Shown here: positions 1-12,978 of the stretch, piece by piece | How the letters are laid out: each line of letters opens with the position of its first letter | Numbering within the stretch: the first letter of the stretch is position 1 | Assembly: GCA_033030425.1 (NCBI GenBank) | Contig: JAUFSD010000016.1 | Location: forward strand, 1,178,001-1,242,000 | Direction: 5' to 3' | DNA length: 64,000 nt | Source of the DNA: Verpa conica | Taxonomy: Eukaryota; Ascomycota; Pezizomycetes; Pezizales; Morchellaceae | The notes under the pieces: generated by a model | Databases searched by the model: none | The model's input: only the letters and a program-made list of their open reading frames with translations | Told to the model about the DNA's origin: nothing | Position numbers and translations under genes: made by a program

Positions 1-180
1 AAGCCCAATATTAGTCTTAAAACACAATAGAACCCTAGCCCTGCTGTCTTGGCGGCCTGTGGGGCCCCATGTAGTCCCCGGTCCTCATGCTTTGGGCCTA
101 GGGCATTTTAACGCAGGGCAGGACGGACTACAGAGCTATAAGGCGTCCAGTCTAAGGCTCAGAACGGACGGACTGCCCTA

Positions 181-1292
181 TTAGGAACACTGTGTGAGTA
201 TATCCGAAGCTCCGTGCTGCTCGACAGGGAATTCCTCGTCCTCGGCTGGTACATCGGCGGTGTAAACATCAATGAATTTATAGATATTTGAGAGCAGGGA
301 GGTTACTGCCAGAACCTTACACGCCTCTTCAGACGACATCTTCTCTGGACATTTTCCCATAGCCTGATCAGAAAACTGTGCTTTAAGAAGCTCTGCAGCA
401 TGATATATGTCACCGACCGCCGAGTCCATAGCACTCATAGGTCTAGTCTCAATTTCACCAACATATGAAAAGTCGCGTGTAGCTTTCTCACTATGTGGCT
501 CAGAGAATTTGTTTGGCAGGGTCTGCTCTATGTCTTGTGAATTTGCCCGGGCCGTATGTAAAATATTCTCTAGCCTATCCTTGAATGCAATTGTAGGGTG
601 GTTATTAGTTGAGCCGTGCACGCTTGATTGGGATCCGGATGGTGGAAAAAGAGAGTCGGTGCACATTCCGCGGGCAGCCATGCGGTATCTACGCCGCTCC
701 TGGACCTCGGCCATCTCAAAAAACTGACGTCTCTGTGGGTCATACTGATGACCAGACAATGTTCCTCCAGTATTAGTTCGGGCCGTGTTCGGGAACGGAT
801 TCCTTCCCACAGTCACCTGCGGGCAGAACCCTACCACATCAACCGCTGCCCTGATGAGAGTAGCATCGCTCCTGGACCCTTGCCCAACCTGTTCTTATGT
901 TAGCAATACTCTCTCTAGGAATCACTTGAAGATATAAATCTCTTGTACTGTCATACCTCTAGAGCACAGTTGGTGGAATCTATTCCAGCAAGATTATTGC
1001 TGGGGGCAGCACAACGTGCACTTTCCCCCACTATGACATCTTTCATCCATCCATATTTGATAGACTTATGGTCTCTATACAACCCTTCACTTGTGGATTT
1101 ATCGACCAACCCTTTGTTCAAGGCAGTGATGATTCTCGAGGTGTGATTCTTGTTGATCTTTGGGCTACTTCCGTGATCAGGAGATGGGGTAGCTTGATTG
1201 ACAGACATGATACCAGTTTCCTGAACACCAAGCGAAGCTTTGCTACTACGCAAGTTATCTCTGCTGCCCTTGAAAAGGTTTAAGAAATCCAT
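181..1292 (-). CDS. Hypothetical protein, two exons, 347 aa
   Basis: I do not recognise this protein. Model: exon 1 at 1292-957 and exon 2 at 888-181, with a 68-bp intron (donor GTATGA, acceptor ACAG, branch-like TGCTAAC). The join is phase 0 and both sides stay open. The start is the ATG at 1292 (MDFLNLFKG). Exon 2 cannot stand alone because it has no good ATG at its front. The first half is polar, rich in Ser/Thr/Asn and probably disordered. Residues about 264-334 look helical (AMDSAVGDIYHAAELLKAQ and onward) and are the only part likely to fold. There is no signal peptide or membrane segment. The same strand carries two further uncharacterised genes downstream in window order. Intron and frame are fairly sure; function is unknown. 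Confidence 0.6.
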
Positions 1293-2829
1293 TTCGATGA
1301 TGATGAGAGAGCTAGAACTTTGCTCAGATAACGAAGTCCTTGAGATGTGGGGTGTGAAGTGTGAAGTGATGGGGGATTTTGGAAGAGATGTAGGGAGAAG
1401 GGAGGTAAGTTGAACTGAGAAGGGAGGTAGAGGGGGGAGGTAAACAAGCTCTGAAGGCTAAGCGGTGTTATTGTCTTGGCTGTTGAAGATGAGAACAATA
1501 TCGGGCAAGATAGATGCTATGGGGGACAAGATAGCAACCGATGCACACAAAAAGCTGTATGCGTACGCGAAAACTGTTTGTGGAGACAACTTCACAAGTA
1601 GTGACAGTGTCTGTAGAAGTTGCAGGAAATTGTGGGATAGTGAAGCTGTGTGCGTTGTGGTTTGTTGTTTGGGCACTGTTATATTCAAGGAGGGTTTGAT
1701 TCAATTCTAGTGACTGCTCACATACCTATAGGATCTTACCCGACGCAAGCAAGAGTTTCCCGTAGTGGGGCATGTACCCTACTGAAACGCATACCCTACT
1801 CCCTTACACTAGAACCAATTCTCTCTCAGCTGCTAAGTATATTACGATAGAATGCCTTGAAAATATGTATCCTCAAGCGCATGGTGATACCTCGTAATAC
1901 TCAGAGTTCTAACGCAACAAGGGGTTGAACGACTTGTCACTTTTCCGTTCAACACACAAATGACCTCAATAGATATCAGATATTCACCCTTATAGCAACT
2001 AGATACATGATCATGAATGGGTAACTCTGTAGGGGTATTTTGTGCGAGTGATAATCTGTGTCTCAACCAGCAACACCTATACCTAAAATCGGTCACAGAA
2101 TAAGGTCGTATTTTGTGTAGATGTCTCAGGTGTAGAAATCATCAATCACCACCTAATTGTGAAATCTAGTCGTTGAAAAGCCATAGTCATAGACTTACTC
2201 TTACGTAATCATATGAAGGTACTATGAAGGGTGGTGTCACGTGAAGACCATGTAATATCTTTGTCACACAAGCTAGTGATCCTCCATAAGAGGATCATCC
2301 CTCCGATGCAGGAGGAAGACAATAATATTCTTGAGTTTGTCATCTTTTGATCAAAGTTAGTAGAGAGTTAGTCTTTCCGCTGGCCGACGTGTCTTGGGGA
2401 CTGCAGCCAGCCATCACAGGTGGGCTAGGGTTACCGAGGATTTTCTTTTTCTGTTTTCCTCATTAATTAATATTACCGGACATGTGAATCGAGGCATCCT
2501 TTACTTATAAGCAGAGACTTATAAGAGCACATCCATCTTTGCTCTTTAATCTTCATGAATTAAGCACTAAATTTATCTTGCATTTTGTATTTTACAGGCG
2601 TAGTTTGGGAAAGCCTTTGTATAGGTTACTTCCCACAGAATGCCATGATAGTGGCTGAATAGCATACTTAAAGTTCCGTAAAACTTGAGTTATACAAGAA
2701 AAACCATCCCGTTTCTGAAACATAGAAATGACGCCAGAGTACAGACTATGTGTGAAAAGCAATACTATTTAAATTAAAATAACCTCTACGCAGTGAGGGA
2801 GAATTACCGCACTTGGATACATGTAAGTT
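1293..2829. other. Intergenic spacer, no supported gene
   Basis: This holds the upstream region of the 1292 gene and the downstream region of the 3357 gene. A purine-rich stretch (about 1319-1445) lies just upstream of the ATG at 1292 and is probably leader or promoter. Overlapping short frames around 1465-1710 occur on both strands, with no splice context or family signature. The rest is AT-rich with no coding signal that I can support. Confidence 0.5.
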
Positions 2830-3357
2830 TTAATTGTTCCACCTGTCAAAAGTCCCAACAAGCGAATCTAACAAAGCAGAAAAATGCTGCTGTTTCGCGG
2901 GCAAGCAGCCCCCATGATTACCCTGCTCCGCTTGAATATCCTCCTCCAGAAGTGACATCCACTCCCGAATCTTTTTTAGCAAACGTGAGGCGTGCAATGG
3001 ATGTTCTCGCCCATACTCTGTTGAGAGAGCAAAATCTCGAAGAAAATTGATAAGCCGCGTAGTGCGGGCGACTACATTCTCAAATTCAGCTAATGTACGT
3101 GGTTCGAGGGGTTTACCAGAAACCCCAGTTAATGACATTTCCCATGCCAAATACGCTCGGACGTGAATTGAGGGAAATTCATGGGCGCTGGTATGGGATA
3201 TTGCCTCTGATTTTCCGTCTATGATAGCTTCTCTTTGTTGATGTTTTGGAATATTCCGCCACCACTTGTGGCCCTTTGTTTTTTCAAACAATTGACCAAT
3301 GATGAACCGCCATTGACCGGAGGGAGAATCGGAAGTTGTAAGTGATAGAGCTGGCAT
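2830..3357 (-). CDS. Hypothetical protein, 175 aa, single exon
   Basis: A single open frame with an ATG at 3357 (MPALSLTTSD) and a stop at 2830. Its base composition is clearly richer in GC than the AT-rich flanks. I do not recognise the family. The predicted chain is mixed: Trp-rich near residues 17-35 (QWRFIIGQLF, HKWWRNIP), then a long helical C-terminal half (about 85-150) with alternating charged and hydrophobic residues that could form a helical bundle. No signal peptide, transmembrane segment or metal-binding cluster is seen. The gene has no neighbour within 750 bp on either side. It is likely real because of its length and composition contrast, but product and role are unknown. Confidence 0.5.
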   Translation of the reverse strand: MPALSLTTSDSPSGQWRFIIGQLFEKTKGHKWWRNIPKHQQREAIIDGKSEAISHTSAHEFPSIHVRAYLAWEMSLTGVSGKPLEPRTLAEFENVVARTTRLINFLRDFALSTEYGREHPLHASRLLKKIREWMSLLEEDIQAEQGNHGGCLPAKQQHFSALLDSLVGTFDRWNN

Positions 3358-4119
3358 TATGTTTATTTATGTTATCGGGTATGTTCTTAGTTTCTAGAAA
3401 CAGATCAGTAAAGTCAATCGGATAAATAGTGATTACCACGGACTGCGAGATGCTAACATGAAACCAGTTATTCAACCTCTGCTAGTGCCGACCTTGAAAA
3501 CACTTTTACAATCTCTTTGTACGAGCTATTTTATGTCGTCTCGGTACTTGATAACTTGGATTCTATACTTTATCCTTCTCGTGATCTACGACACGTGGTT
3601 CCGTAATCTTATACCCCTACACATCTTTAGGGTTAGGTGAGCAAAAATACTGTAAACTCACGCTTAGGACACGCGACGCAACAAGATTAACGGCAATTAA
3701 GGAGGAAGATGTAGCTGATATATGTGGAAAAAAATTAATATATATTTAATGATTATTATTATATTAATTCGACTTGATTTCGTTGATTTTTGTCAAGTTT
3801 CGGCAACCTCCATTAATACACGATTACAAAGATATGGAGGGTATCTTTGCTTACACAGCACTACAAGTACAGACACCGTCAACCATACTTAAGCTATTGT
3901 GTATTCTTTTGAAAAAATTCTCTCCTACCTGATTATATATAAATGCTGTAAAGGAAAATCAGTAGCTTTAGAGCCAACAGGACTACAGAAAAACCCAAAC
4001 GCGACTCTAAAACACCACAGAGCAGAATTTTAGGACCACTCCTACAAGAAATACAGCAGTATCTAGAGCTATCTTTCTAGCTAAGCCCACACATCTGTCT
4101 TCATTGATAACCATAAAAT
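3358..4119. other. Intergenic spacer with a telomere-like motif
   Basis: AT-rich spacer between two minus-strand genes. It contains a TTTAGGGTTAGG motif near 3626-3638 and an AT-only stretch around 3728-3772. No coding region is supported. Confidence 0.45.
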
Positions 4120-6703
4120 CTACACCCCCCTCCTTAACCCTGGCTCAACCATCCCCATCTCTCTCTCTCTATACCCTCTCTTCCCATGCCTCCTCGCCTG
4201 AAAGTCGTTATATTCTCTCTGTAGGTCTAAATCGGTACTCACCGACCCTTCAGATTCCGAGTTAATGCCCCAATGAACCCTCTTCCCTGTAGGCATAAAG
4301 CTTGTTGCAATACTTTCCAGTTTTCCACGCAGCACACTTGCAATGCTTTCATTGGTATCAGCACTGGAGGAGGTGCTACTATATGTTGGCGTTCCGGAAG
4401 AGCCGCGAGATATTGTGATAGAAAGCTGGTGGCCGCCTTCGCTCGGCGGGAGCGTTATGAGTGCTGCACCCCCCTCAGCGCCTATGTGAGATATTGTTGG
4501 TGTTGATATGTGGAATGGCAGGGGTTTTTTCCCGATAAATTCCCTTTGAGGAATGATCGACTCATCTAGGTTATGAGAGGTTCCTTGAGACCTTCTGGGG
4601 CTCTCATCTCCGTAGCTCTTACAATCGTGGAAAATTTCCCCCTCCGGTCCTATGGGCTCACTTTCACCATTGTCACATCCAGAAGGACCCGTTCCCACTA
4701 CTGGACCACTCCAGAACGGATCCTTCATATCCACAACAGATTCCGAGCCTGAAGTGGTACTCAAAGTGTACACTGTTGGATGTGGCGGTCTACCCAACAC
4801 TCTAGATACCTGTGCCCATAATGGGGCTACTTCACCTGCCATATCACCATCCATAAAAATCCTTTTATCCCCCAAAACACTCCCTTCTTTCTCATAGCTT
4901 ACATTGAAATTTCCTGATGGAATCATAGACAGGCTTTCCCGAGTTAGGTCTGCTGTACGGGCCATGGCAGTCTGGGCAGAGTTATCAGAAGAAATATCTT
5001 TGCCTTTTACTGTACGTGTGATTGGGTTACAGTACCCCACGGGCGTAGTGCTAAAATATTCCGGAGACCTTCTAGCGTCCTTGGTATCAATTCCTAAAAC
5101 CTTTTTGTTAAACTCTGTTTCAGCCGGGGTCACCCCCGAATTATTTTGGGCGAACGTTGACGTGAAATGGTGAGGTTTAGATGCAGGCGGTATAGCGCTG
5201 ACGAGATTACCCATTTGTACGATATCTAGCGGTGGGGTTAGGTCAAACTCTCTGCCACTACTCGCAGAAGGTTTCATGTTCAACCCCCACTGGGTACCTG
5301 TATGTGCGTAACTAGGCCCGATGGGGGCCGCTTTTTTTTCTGGGACTGCTGGTACTGTCATTATGGTATCAAGTTTTGGGGAAAGATCAGACTCCCACAT
5401 CCGGGTCACTTCCGGATGGAAGGGCTTATCTGTTGCTTCTTGAATGCCTACAGCTAAATGGCTAGGGCTCAGGTTCCCATCATACTGCCTAGGAATTTGG
5501 TCTCTGGAACCCTGTTGTAATGGATGATGAGGTGGGTCTGATATCTTTGTCAGTTCTCATTCATCTAATTGAAGAAAATATAGAACCAAGACTATAGGGA
5601 TTGAATAGTTTCATTTAATCCTGATTTGTAGATATTGTCACATGCGAAGCAGCACGGCAGAATAATTGGAAGCTTATCCCGTACGCACGGTGCCAGCCAA
5701 CTGACGTAGGAGATATAGAAGACATAATAAAATTATATATGAATGAATGAGGGACGATGATATTACCAGCAGAGGAGACTCTACTGAAGTAGAATGAAAT
5801 TATAACTCACTTTGTCTATCCCCAAATATTCCTTTCCCATAGCTTCTAATCCATTCGTTCTCCTTAAATTTAATTTCTTCCATCCGCTTCTCCAGCTCCC
5901 TTTCACGAGCTTTCAAACCTTCCATCGCCTCGCGATGCTCAGCATCCATTTTCTTACGAATCTCATCTCTTACTTGATTGTGAACCCTAACCCTGTCGTC
6001 CATTTCTCGCTTCTGGTGTTCCAGTTCCTGGATCCTCTTCTCCATTTCCCCCTGGGTTCCACCTCCTGGTATATCATTTCCATTTAGAGCTTCCGCTGAG
6101 AGGAAACTACCACCCTTACCCATCACCACGGCCATCTCTTGCCTTACCTCAGCGCGCACTCGATCAATTGTACCCTTATCCCACGATTTTCCTACGTAGG
6201 CTTCCAAATTGTTTGATCTGCTTCGGGCAGAGGGTTTCCTACGGCAGCAATGCTCACAATTGGTAATATGGATGCTAAGTTTGTTACTCCGGCTGTTAGT
6301 GGTACTATCAGCGGCCACATTTCGGTGAGTGCGGGCCTGGCTAGGTATCTCATGTTCCCATTCGGTCACTTCATTTCCCCTTACTACGAGTGGGGCAGAC
6401 CATCTGACATGCTTCTGGATGTGACTCTCTTGGTTTAGGTGAGGGATCGGAGTTCGTGCAGTACGGTGTTGTGGGGCTGCGAATCTCATAGAAGGCACTG
6501 GGCCAGCGGAGAACTGGCAGGCGCAGTATATTGTATCATATTCATGGTAAGGACGAGGGTCGACTAGATACGGCTCTTGGTGGTAGAGAAGTGGACCAGG
6601 ACTATCAAGTCAGTAGGTAGAACTATCTGTTGAGGAACAAAACTTACTAGACGGGTGCCCCCAAGTTTACCGGGAGCGGTGGAGGATGAAACCACAGTGG
6701 CAT
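4120..6703 (-). CDS. Coiled-coil protein of unknown function, three exons, 754 aa
   Basis: Proposed exons: 6703-6648, 6601-5811 and 5537-4120. Intron 1 is 46 bp (GTAAGT...ATAG, branch ACTGAC). Intron 2 is 273 bp (GTGAGT...TCAG, phase 1). Both joins keep the frame and the summed length is 2265 nt. The N-terminal part is Pro/Tyr-rich (PLWFHPPPLP, then YHEYDTIYCAC). A small Cys cluster (CEHCC) lies at about residues 134-138, and a strongly charged coiled coil (EMEKRIQELE to KRMEEIKFKE) at about 203-268. The C-terminal 480 residues are low-complexity and Ser/Thr/Gly/Pro-rich, ending in a basic stretch. A cytoskeletal or scaffold role would be a guess. An extra 5' exon is possible, since the ATG at 6703 is only the first good one, and the 273-bp intron could hide a short exon. 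Confidence 0.6.
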
Positions 6704-9700
6704 CGATGGAGGGAAATACTATGGCTGTTAAGTCTAAAAAATACAATAGTATAGGGTTAGCTAGATAACTGTTGATAGCAGAGATGATGATACTTGGTGG
6801 GGTGATAGGTTGTTGTTGGGTGGACCAGTGACGGGTGCATTTGTAGTGGGGTAAATTAGAGATTTTTTACCGCACACACATTACATTTACAGGGGCACAA
6901 GAATAGTCGTAAAAAAATCTACATCCAATGACCTAGCATCACTATACATTCGGTCTCATTACTCAAGACGGCCAGTCGAAAAATCGTTTTAACGAAATCC
7001 AGGGTTAGGGGTATTCCGCCCTAACTTACCCCACACACATGCTAGCTGGAAATACCATACTACCTTACCCCTTACATATACTTAATGTGTATCTAATTTC
7101 ACCTTGGGAGCCCTAACTACGATTCTATGTAGGTTATGTGGCTCTTTAGGCAGTGTCAGCCTCTGTACAACCATTTACAGGAAAGGGGCCTAGCCGCCAA
7201 TATTATTTCTATCAGCCTAAAATTACCAAACCACCTAAGACATACCCGAAACATTAACCACAAATTCTATACGCTAACCAGAAAACCAGTAGCTTATCCT
7301 GGGTACCACGTTGAAAATATTTCTGTACACCAGGTATGTGCCTGACTTACTCTTTTTGCCTACAACTAGCGTACATAAATTAGGAACTACATGTACACAA
7401 CTATCCCCGACCTACGAGCCCGTAACTAAGTCTACAAGAAGGGCTACTTACCCCGGAAATTGAAAAAAAATGTACCCTCCGGATCCACTCCTTTCACTAG
7501 GATATGCGAAATAACCAACCCTATTATCGGGAAGCTGCACATGCTTACTAGATAAAAAACATACACGCTTAGAACAGCTCAAAATCTTGATCTAAAAGGA
7601 TAATCAAGATTTCAGAGGGTAGATCCATCAGTAAGAAAACAGGGGAGAGCCGGAAAGCGGATGATGGGTAGTGATAGCATTGAGCATAAGCGAAAGTATA
7701 TTGTGACGCGTTATGTGTTTTGCTCTTTCACCTTTTGTGCGGATCCTGTTTGTATTTCTTTTTTTCCCTTGCCCTTGCCTCTTACTACCAGTGTCTTGAG
7801 CGGTTGTGGGAGATCGAGCGGCTAGGACGGCGAAATTTTAAAGAACGTAAGGGATAGCGAGTGCCATTACGTTTCTTGTTTGTTTCATGCACCATAATAA
7901 AGTATAAAGCTAGAATACACAATTAACTTAATATATGAGCTTGTGCTACGAATGAAGACGAAAATAACTCGCAACGTATCAACTCTATGGAAAATGGAGA
8001 TACTGTAATGGGCTAAAACTCTGTATATGGTACCAAGGATATGAGCTATTGAGAACTTCTTATCATTTAAAACCCATTACCAGAGGCTTCAATTCAGTCA
8101 AAAAACTATAATCCGAAAAACATACATAGATAACGAGTGAGAGATCATGATTACAAAGTAGTCCCCAAAGGGTTAGGGTTACTACACCCACAGAGACTTA
8201 AGATTTCTTCTTTTATACTGAGTGGATCGTACCCTATCTTTCCATTAATATCTTAGGAGAGACGCCACGATGCATAGAGTCATATATTGGTTCGGCTACG
8301 ATCTGAGATGCGAGATCTTCTTGTGCTTGGCGATGCGCCTTGCAGCTGCCCGAGCCCCTAGCAGTTTAATCTTTCCGAGGTGTGTTTATATTCTTGGCAC
8401 ATGTGTATAGGCATGTGAGTATGATACGATGTGTTTTCTGACTCTATTTGCTGCTACGTTAGCGTAGATTACTAGGGGGGAAGACATGCTCGTGCAACTA
8501 TGACAAAAACCTACTCTGGACTTTAATCCCCCAGCTTGTATATCAAAGAAACTAATAGACGGCGGTGCTTGAGCTACCTACGGAAGGCCTCAAAATGTCT
8601 TTAGGGTGATCTAGCTGAGGCCACTGTGTAATCAGTGCACTCTGACGAGACCTGGCCAGTTGAGGGATAGTACAATCCCGACAGATGCACCCACAATTGC
8701 CTCAATGTTCCACAGCTGAACCCGCCCGATTCCATTCAGGTGTCACGAGAAACACTGAGAAGCGTATTTAAATCAATGCCCCGTTGCACAATGTAACAAG
8801 TTAGGTTTAGTGACATAGCTAAAGTTTAGCCATCCCTGTCTTTACCCAATCTTTCTTCCGCGTTACGCTGGCACTTGATGTATCGGGTCGACATGGGTGA
8901 ATAAGCTCATCCTAAGCCACGCAAATCTCCGACTGGCCGTGGCGGTGAATTCTAGTACACCCCAATTCCATATGCCCTCTAGAGATGAGACATCACGAAC
9001 AAGGAAAGTACGTTTTTCCATGCTTGACAGCTTCACCTTGATGATGCCTACCCCAGAATTAATCCAACAACGTACAAAATCAAGTCTCAGGAATTCATTG
9101 CACTCGACGCCTGATACTTACGCATCCTTAACCGCCAGCTGGGCAAAAGGCCCTAACTCCACGTAGTTGAGTTGTTTCCGTTTTCCAACTTTTACCAGAC
9201 CAGCGGGTTTCCGCTACGGGAAGTGCTTCCATAGCAAATAAAATAAGGTTACTAAGTTAGACTCAGCCGTATTCAGTGGTTGGATTTTTAAAGATAACAT
9301 TTAGCTGCGTTGCTGCCAAACTAACAGGCACCGGGAAACGCCGAGACCTGTCGCACAACACGTGTGGGTCGTTCCCCGGCAGAAGTCGGTTTCCCCACCA
9401 CCCCACACACACCACCGATAAGTCTTTCAGCGATAAGCCTTTCCGAAACCCTGTAACACCACGTTAAACTGTAATTTAGCCTTCAGGTACGCGATTTGGG
9501 ACCAGAAAAGCTTCAATACCCCTGGCTGAATTCTCAGCTTCAGCTGCCTTGTCCTGGTTTTTCTTTTGTCATACCTCGCGTGGAAATCATTCTCCCAAAC
9601 GGAAGAGAGATTTTCTCCCTCTCCCAAAAGGGACCATTTGTACTATCAAGTCGCCCAAAGTAAACACTTGGTCCCTGCATTTGTGTTTTGAGGCGTCGTG

Positions 9701-10104
9701 CGCCACAGCCCCATTCCCCACTCTAGATCTGCCAAGTAGTGTCCTACGCCCACAATCGCCTCTTTTCTAGTACTCAGCTACTATGCTGTGGGATGTATGC
9801 CTTATTCCTCTACTCGTAGTATGTGACATCAATAGCGGCATCTCCGGAGTATTGTCTCGGCTGACTGCATACACCACAACGCCGGATCCGGAATATCTTT
9901 TTTACAGCAAGGTTCAATCTAGACTCTTTCCACCATGCTTTTGGGTTCTTCAGGTCCTGGGTTTTGTTGGTTGTCACCTCAATCGTAGGTATCAGCTCAT
10001 GTATGAGACGGAAGTTTACAGCTCGGGGGCGATGCACGATCCAGCTCATGACGCTACATGAGAGTTTAATCCCAACGCTAAGAAATTTAGGGCTTTTATA
10101 GAGC
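6704..10104. other. Long AT-rich intergenic region
   Basis: About 3.4 kb without a gene I can support. Two telomere-like runs are present (GGGTTAGGGG near 7002-7011 and GGGTTAGGGTT near 8170-8180). Short open frames at 8897-9166 and 9783-10061 have no splice context or recognisable motif. A locally GC-richer patch (about 9170-9420) contrasts with the AT-rich surroundings and could be a decayed element, but I see no terminal repeats. Confidence 0.45.
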
Positions 10105-10111
10105 TATAAAA
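10105..10111 (+). promoter_or_regulatory. TATA box of the secreted-protein gene
   Basis: TATAAAA lies 163 bp upstream of the ATG at 10274. It is followed by a CT- and CAATC-rich leader typical of strongly expressed fungal genes. It is one arm of an imperfect palindrome (CTTTTATAG-AG-CTATAAAAG, 10093-10112), so the site reads as a TATA box on both strands. Confidence 0.6.
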
Positions 10112-10273
10112 GAGTTCCAGTTCTTCTCTCCTCTTTCAATCCTCACCATCAATCACATCACACTTCTCAAGCCAACTCAACCTCTAAAGCCAATCTTCCA
10201 TCTCCACCGAACAATCTTCATTCAATCATCTCCATTCAATCATCTATTCCAATCAATCACCCATCTCTTCATC

Positions 10274-10948
10274 ATGTTTACCTCAATCATTGTTCTTGGA
10301 CTTTCCAGTCTTCTCAACCTCGTCGCTGCTCAGGCAAGTCACTACTTATCATCATCATCTCAGACTGAAAGTACTAATATCCCATAGACCTGTGTTCCAA
10401 ATGCTGGTATTCGTAGGGAATACAACCTCACCTTCGATGACCTCGATACCACCACCAATGCAGTCATCCCCGCTCCTTACACCTACAACTTCTTGACTTT
10501 CGATCCAGCTTCCTGGAGCATTGCCCGTAATGGCTCGAGCATTCCCTTTGTCCCAAAGTCCATGTCAAACGCTCTTGTTACTGGGCCAGACTACAGCTCT
10601 ACTGTTGCCGAGTTCTCGACCCTCTGCTCCCAGGACTCCTTTGATCTCGTATCTTTGTACATGATTGGCTGCTGGGTGAACCCCAAGTACTTTGCCAACG
10701 ATACTGCGTGCCTTGTGAACTTCTCTGGGACCAAGACCGATGGGACTGTTCTCTCTTTCGAAAGACCAGTTAGGAAGACTACCATGGAGATTATTCAGGA
10801 CTTCCCGAAGCAGGGATTTGTCGGCTTGAAGTCATTCAAGATGACTACGAGATTCGAGATTGCGGGCCAGACCACTGGAATTCCGGCTGGAAGGATTGGA
10901 TTGGATAATATCGTCATTGAGAGGCAGGATGGAAAGGTTACTTGTTAG
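10274..10948 (+). CDS. Small secreted protein, two exons, 206 aa
   Basis: Exons at 10274-10333 and 10388-10948. The first exon encodes a signal peptide (MFTSIIVLGLSSLLNLVAA, about 19 residues). The mature chain starts near QTCVPNAG. The domain opens with YNLTFDDL and PAPYTYNFLTF and ends with GLDNIVIERQDGKV. This is the pattern of the fungal secreted beta-sandwich proteins with an N-terminal 'FDDL...PYxxF' and a C-terminal 'LDNIxI' motif, often extracellular or wall-associated. Four Cys remain in the mature chain (C22, C108, C117, C206), enough for two disulfides. The 54-bp intron starts GCAAGT, not GT; the nearby GT would break the frame. A TATA box and pyrimidine-rich leader suggest strong regulated expression. 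The enzymatic role, if any, is unknown. Confidence 0.8.
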
Positions 10949-12978
10949 ATTTCAAACGGGATATTTCTATTGTAGTAGGAGTATTTGATTGAGCTTGTTT
11001 GTTGTTTTTTTGCCATACACTTTAGATATACACCTAGTATGTTTGTTGAAATGTTAAACTAAATATTATTTTGCTTCTATAAACCAATTGAATCTGTATG
11101 TAACGTCTGCGTTTTTCTTTAGGGGGTCTTGTATGACATGGCATAGCTTTGTTTCAATACCGGAAGTTAGTAAAGTGCGAAAATAAATTAGTTTTCCAGG
11201 ATATGTATGTTCCCGCATTCTCTTCTACAGAATCTAAGCACATACTCATTCCCGAGGACGGGTGATAGCAGTATTCACACCTAATCCCGCGTCAGGGTTC
11301 CATATACTTATATTTAATTCGCTCATTCATAGATGTAATCTTACATCATTCATTGTCACTCGATTATTCGGTAAATTCCGAGATCTCATCACGCAGTCAT
11401 CGTTACCACCCATTCCCAACCTCTCCCATAATATAGCTCCTATGTTACCGATACGCAAATAACATATTAAAGACCCGAAAACGTAACCCTCGGTATACGT
11501 TACACCTCTCCGATTTCTAACACAAACTATAAAATATCCTAGTATGCAAGGGACCGCAATCCCCAGAAGAATACCTAACGGGTAATTACATCACACCCGT
11601 CAGTAGTACATCACATCTCACACGAGTACACAGAACATGAGACGGGACTATCCTACTTACCGACCGGGGCTGTAGATGTCCTATCCCCTGACGAGTAGTC
11701 AAGACTGTGGAGAGTATGATGGGTCATGAAACATATGAAGACTATTCAAAAAGTAAATTCTACTATCTCATCTACCACTAAAATAGCATACTCTCAGAGT
11801 TAGTTGATTATTGCATTCCTACTTAATCTCAGCCGATCAAATATCATAATGTTTGCTAACCACACGGGAGCTAGTTTTTTAAAAACAAAGAAAAGTGGTT
11901 GAATACGCTCAGCCGAGCGAGGCCTTACGCATTCCTGCGTATCACGGCTACAGACTTTAGATGAGAGGATATCAGGTGCCGTGAAGACAGCACTGTGTAG
12001 GAGCGCTTATGTGTACATGATTCGTAACAATAAGTGAAGTAGAGACAGTCATGCTAAGATACTCGCATAGGTTAAATCCAAACTAGACTGTAACATAGGA
12101 ATCAATACCGCTCCTATAGAGAAGAACTTACATTGCTTATAGTAGTATATATATCCTCTGAATTAAAATATCTGGATATTCTGTATAAGACTGCGAGGAA
12201 TCAGCTTCAATAACCCGTGCCTTTATTTGAAAGTACATCTAGATACGCGAAAAAAGCTCTATCTTATCTTCTAATCCTTGTCATTAAAACCCCCCCAATA
12301 CACGGACCATTGTCGTCACTGATGCGGCTCTGTGCGGCTCTGCGGAATGACAGAAGTCTTGGCATGATGGCCCGGCGCGCAGGGGGGTGCGAGGAAAAAG
12401 AAAGCACGGAACATAAAGTATCTATGTAGAAATCAAAAACCACTTTTAGGAACTTGGGAATTACTACCGGCTTCGGAATATATCAGGTGGGAACCAATTT
12501 CGGGATTACAAGTTACCTTACCCTCCCCCCTCCTTTTTTTATAGACTATTGACGATACAGACTTGAAACTTTCCTGGAGTATTCCCAGCCTACGTCAAGG
12601 CCTAAAGCAATTCTTAGAGAACCCATTCAGTCACATCATTATTCCAAGAACCTTTCATTGTCATTCAGTTCTACTTCATATGAAGCAATCTCTTACATAA
12701 ATGTCTACATACATGTCTATCCCCCACTATAAGAGGTCCCCTCACATCAACCCAACAGACACTGCCACCAATGAAACTCACCAAAGATCACGGATCTTGG
12801 CAAGTTGAGTACCGGGGGTTGTAGCAAAGTTGAAGTTCAGTACCATGCCATCATCTAGACAGACCATATGCGAACCGAAAGTAAGAAACCAAAAAGCAAA
12901 ATAAGCCAAAGAAACTACCAGAAATTCCAAAGGTAACCGTAAAATTCATGCAAGCCATCCTTAAAAGATACACAAACT
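10949..12978. other. Intergenic region between convergent genes
   Basis: This contains the 3' ends of the secreted-protein gene (T-rich, about 10960-11030) and of the glutaminase gene. The rest is AT-rich. Short frames such as 11262-11462 and 12217-12429 lack motifs. Nothing else is supported. Confidence 0.45.
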
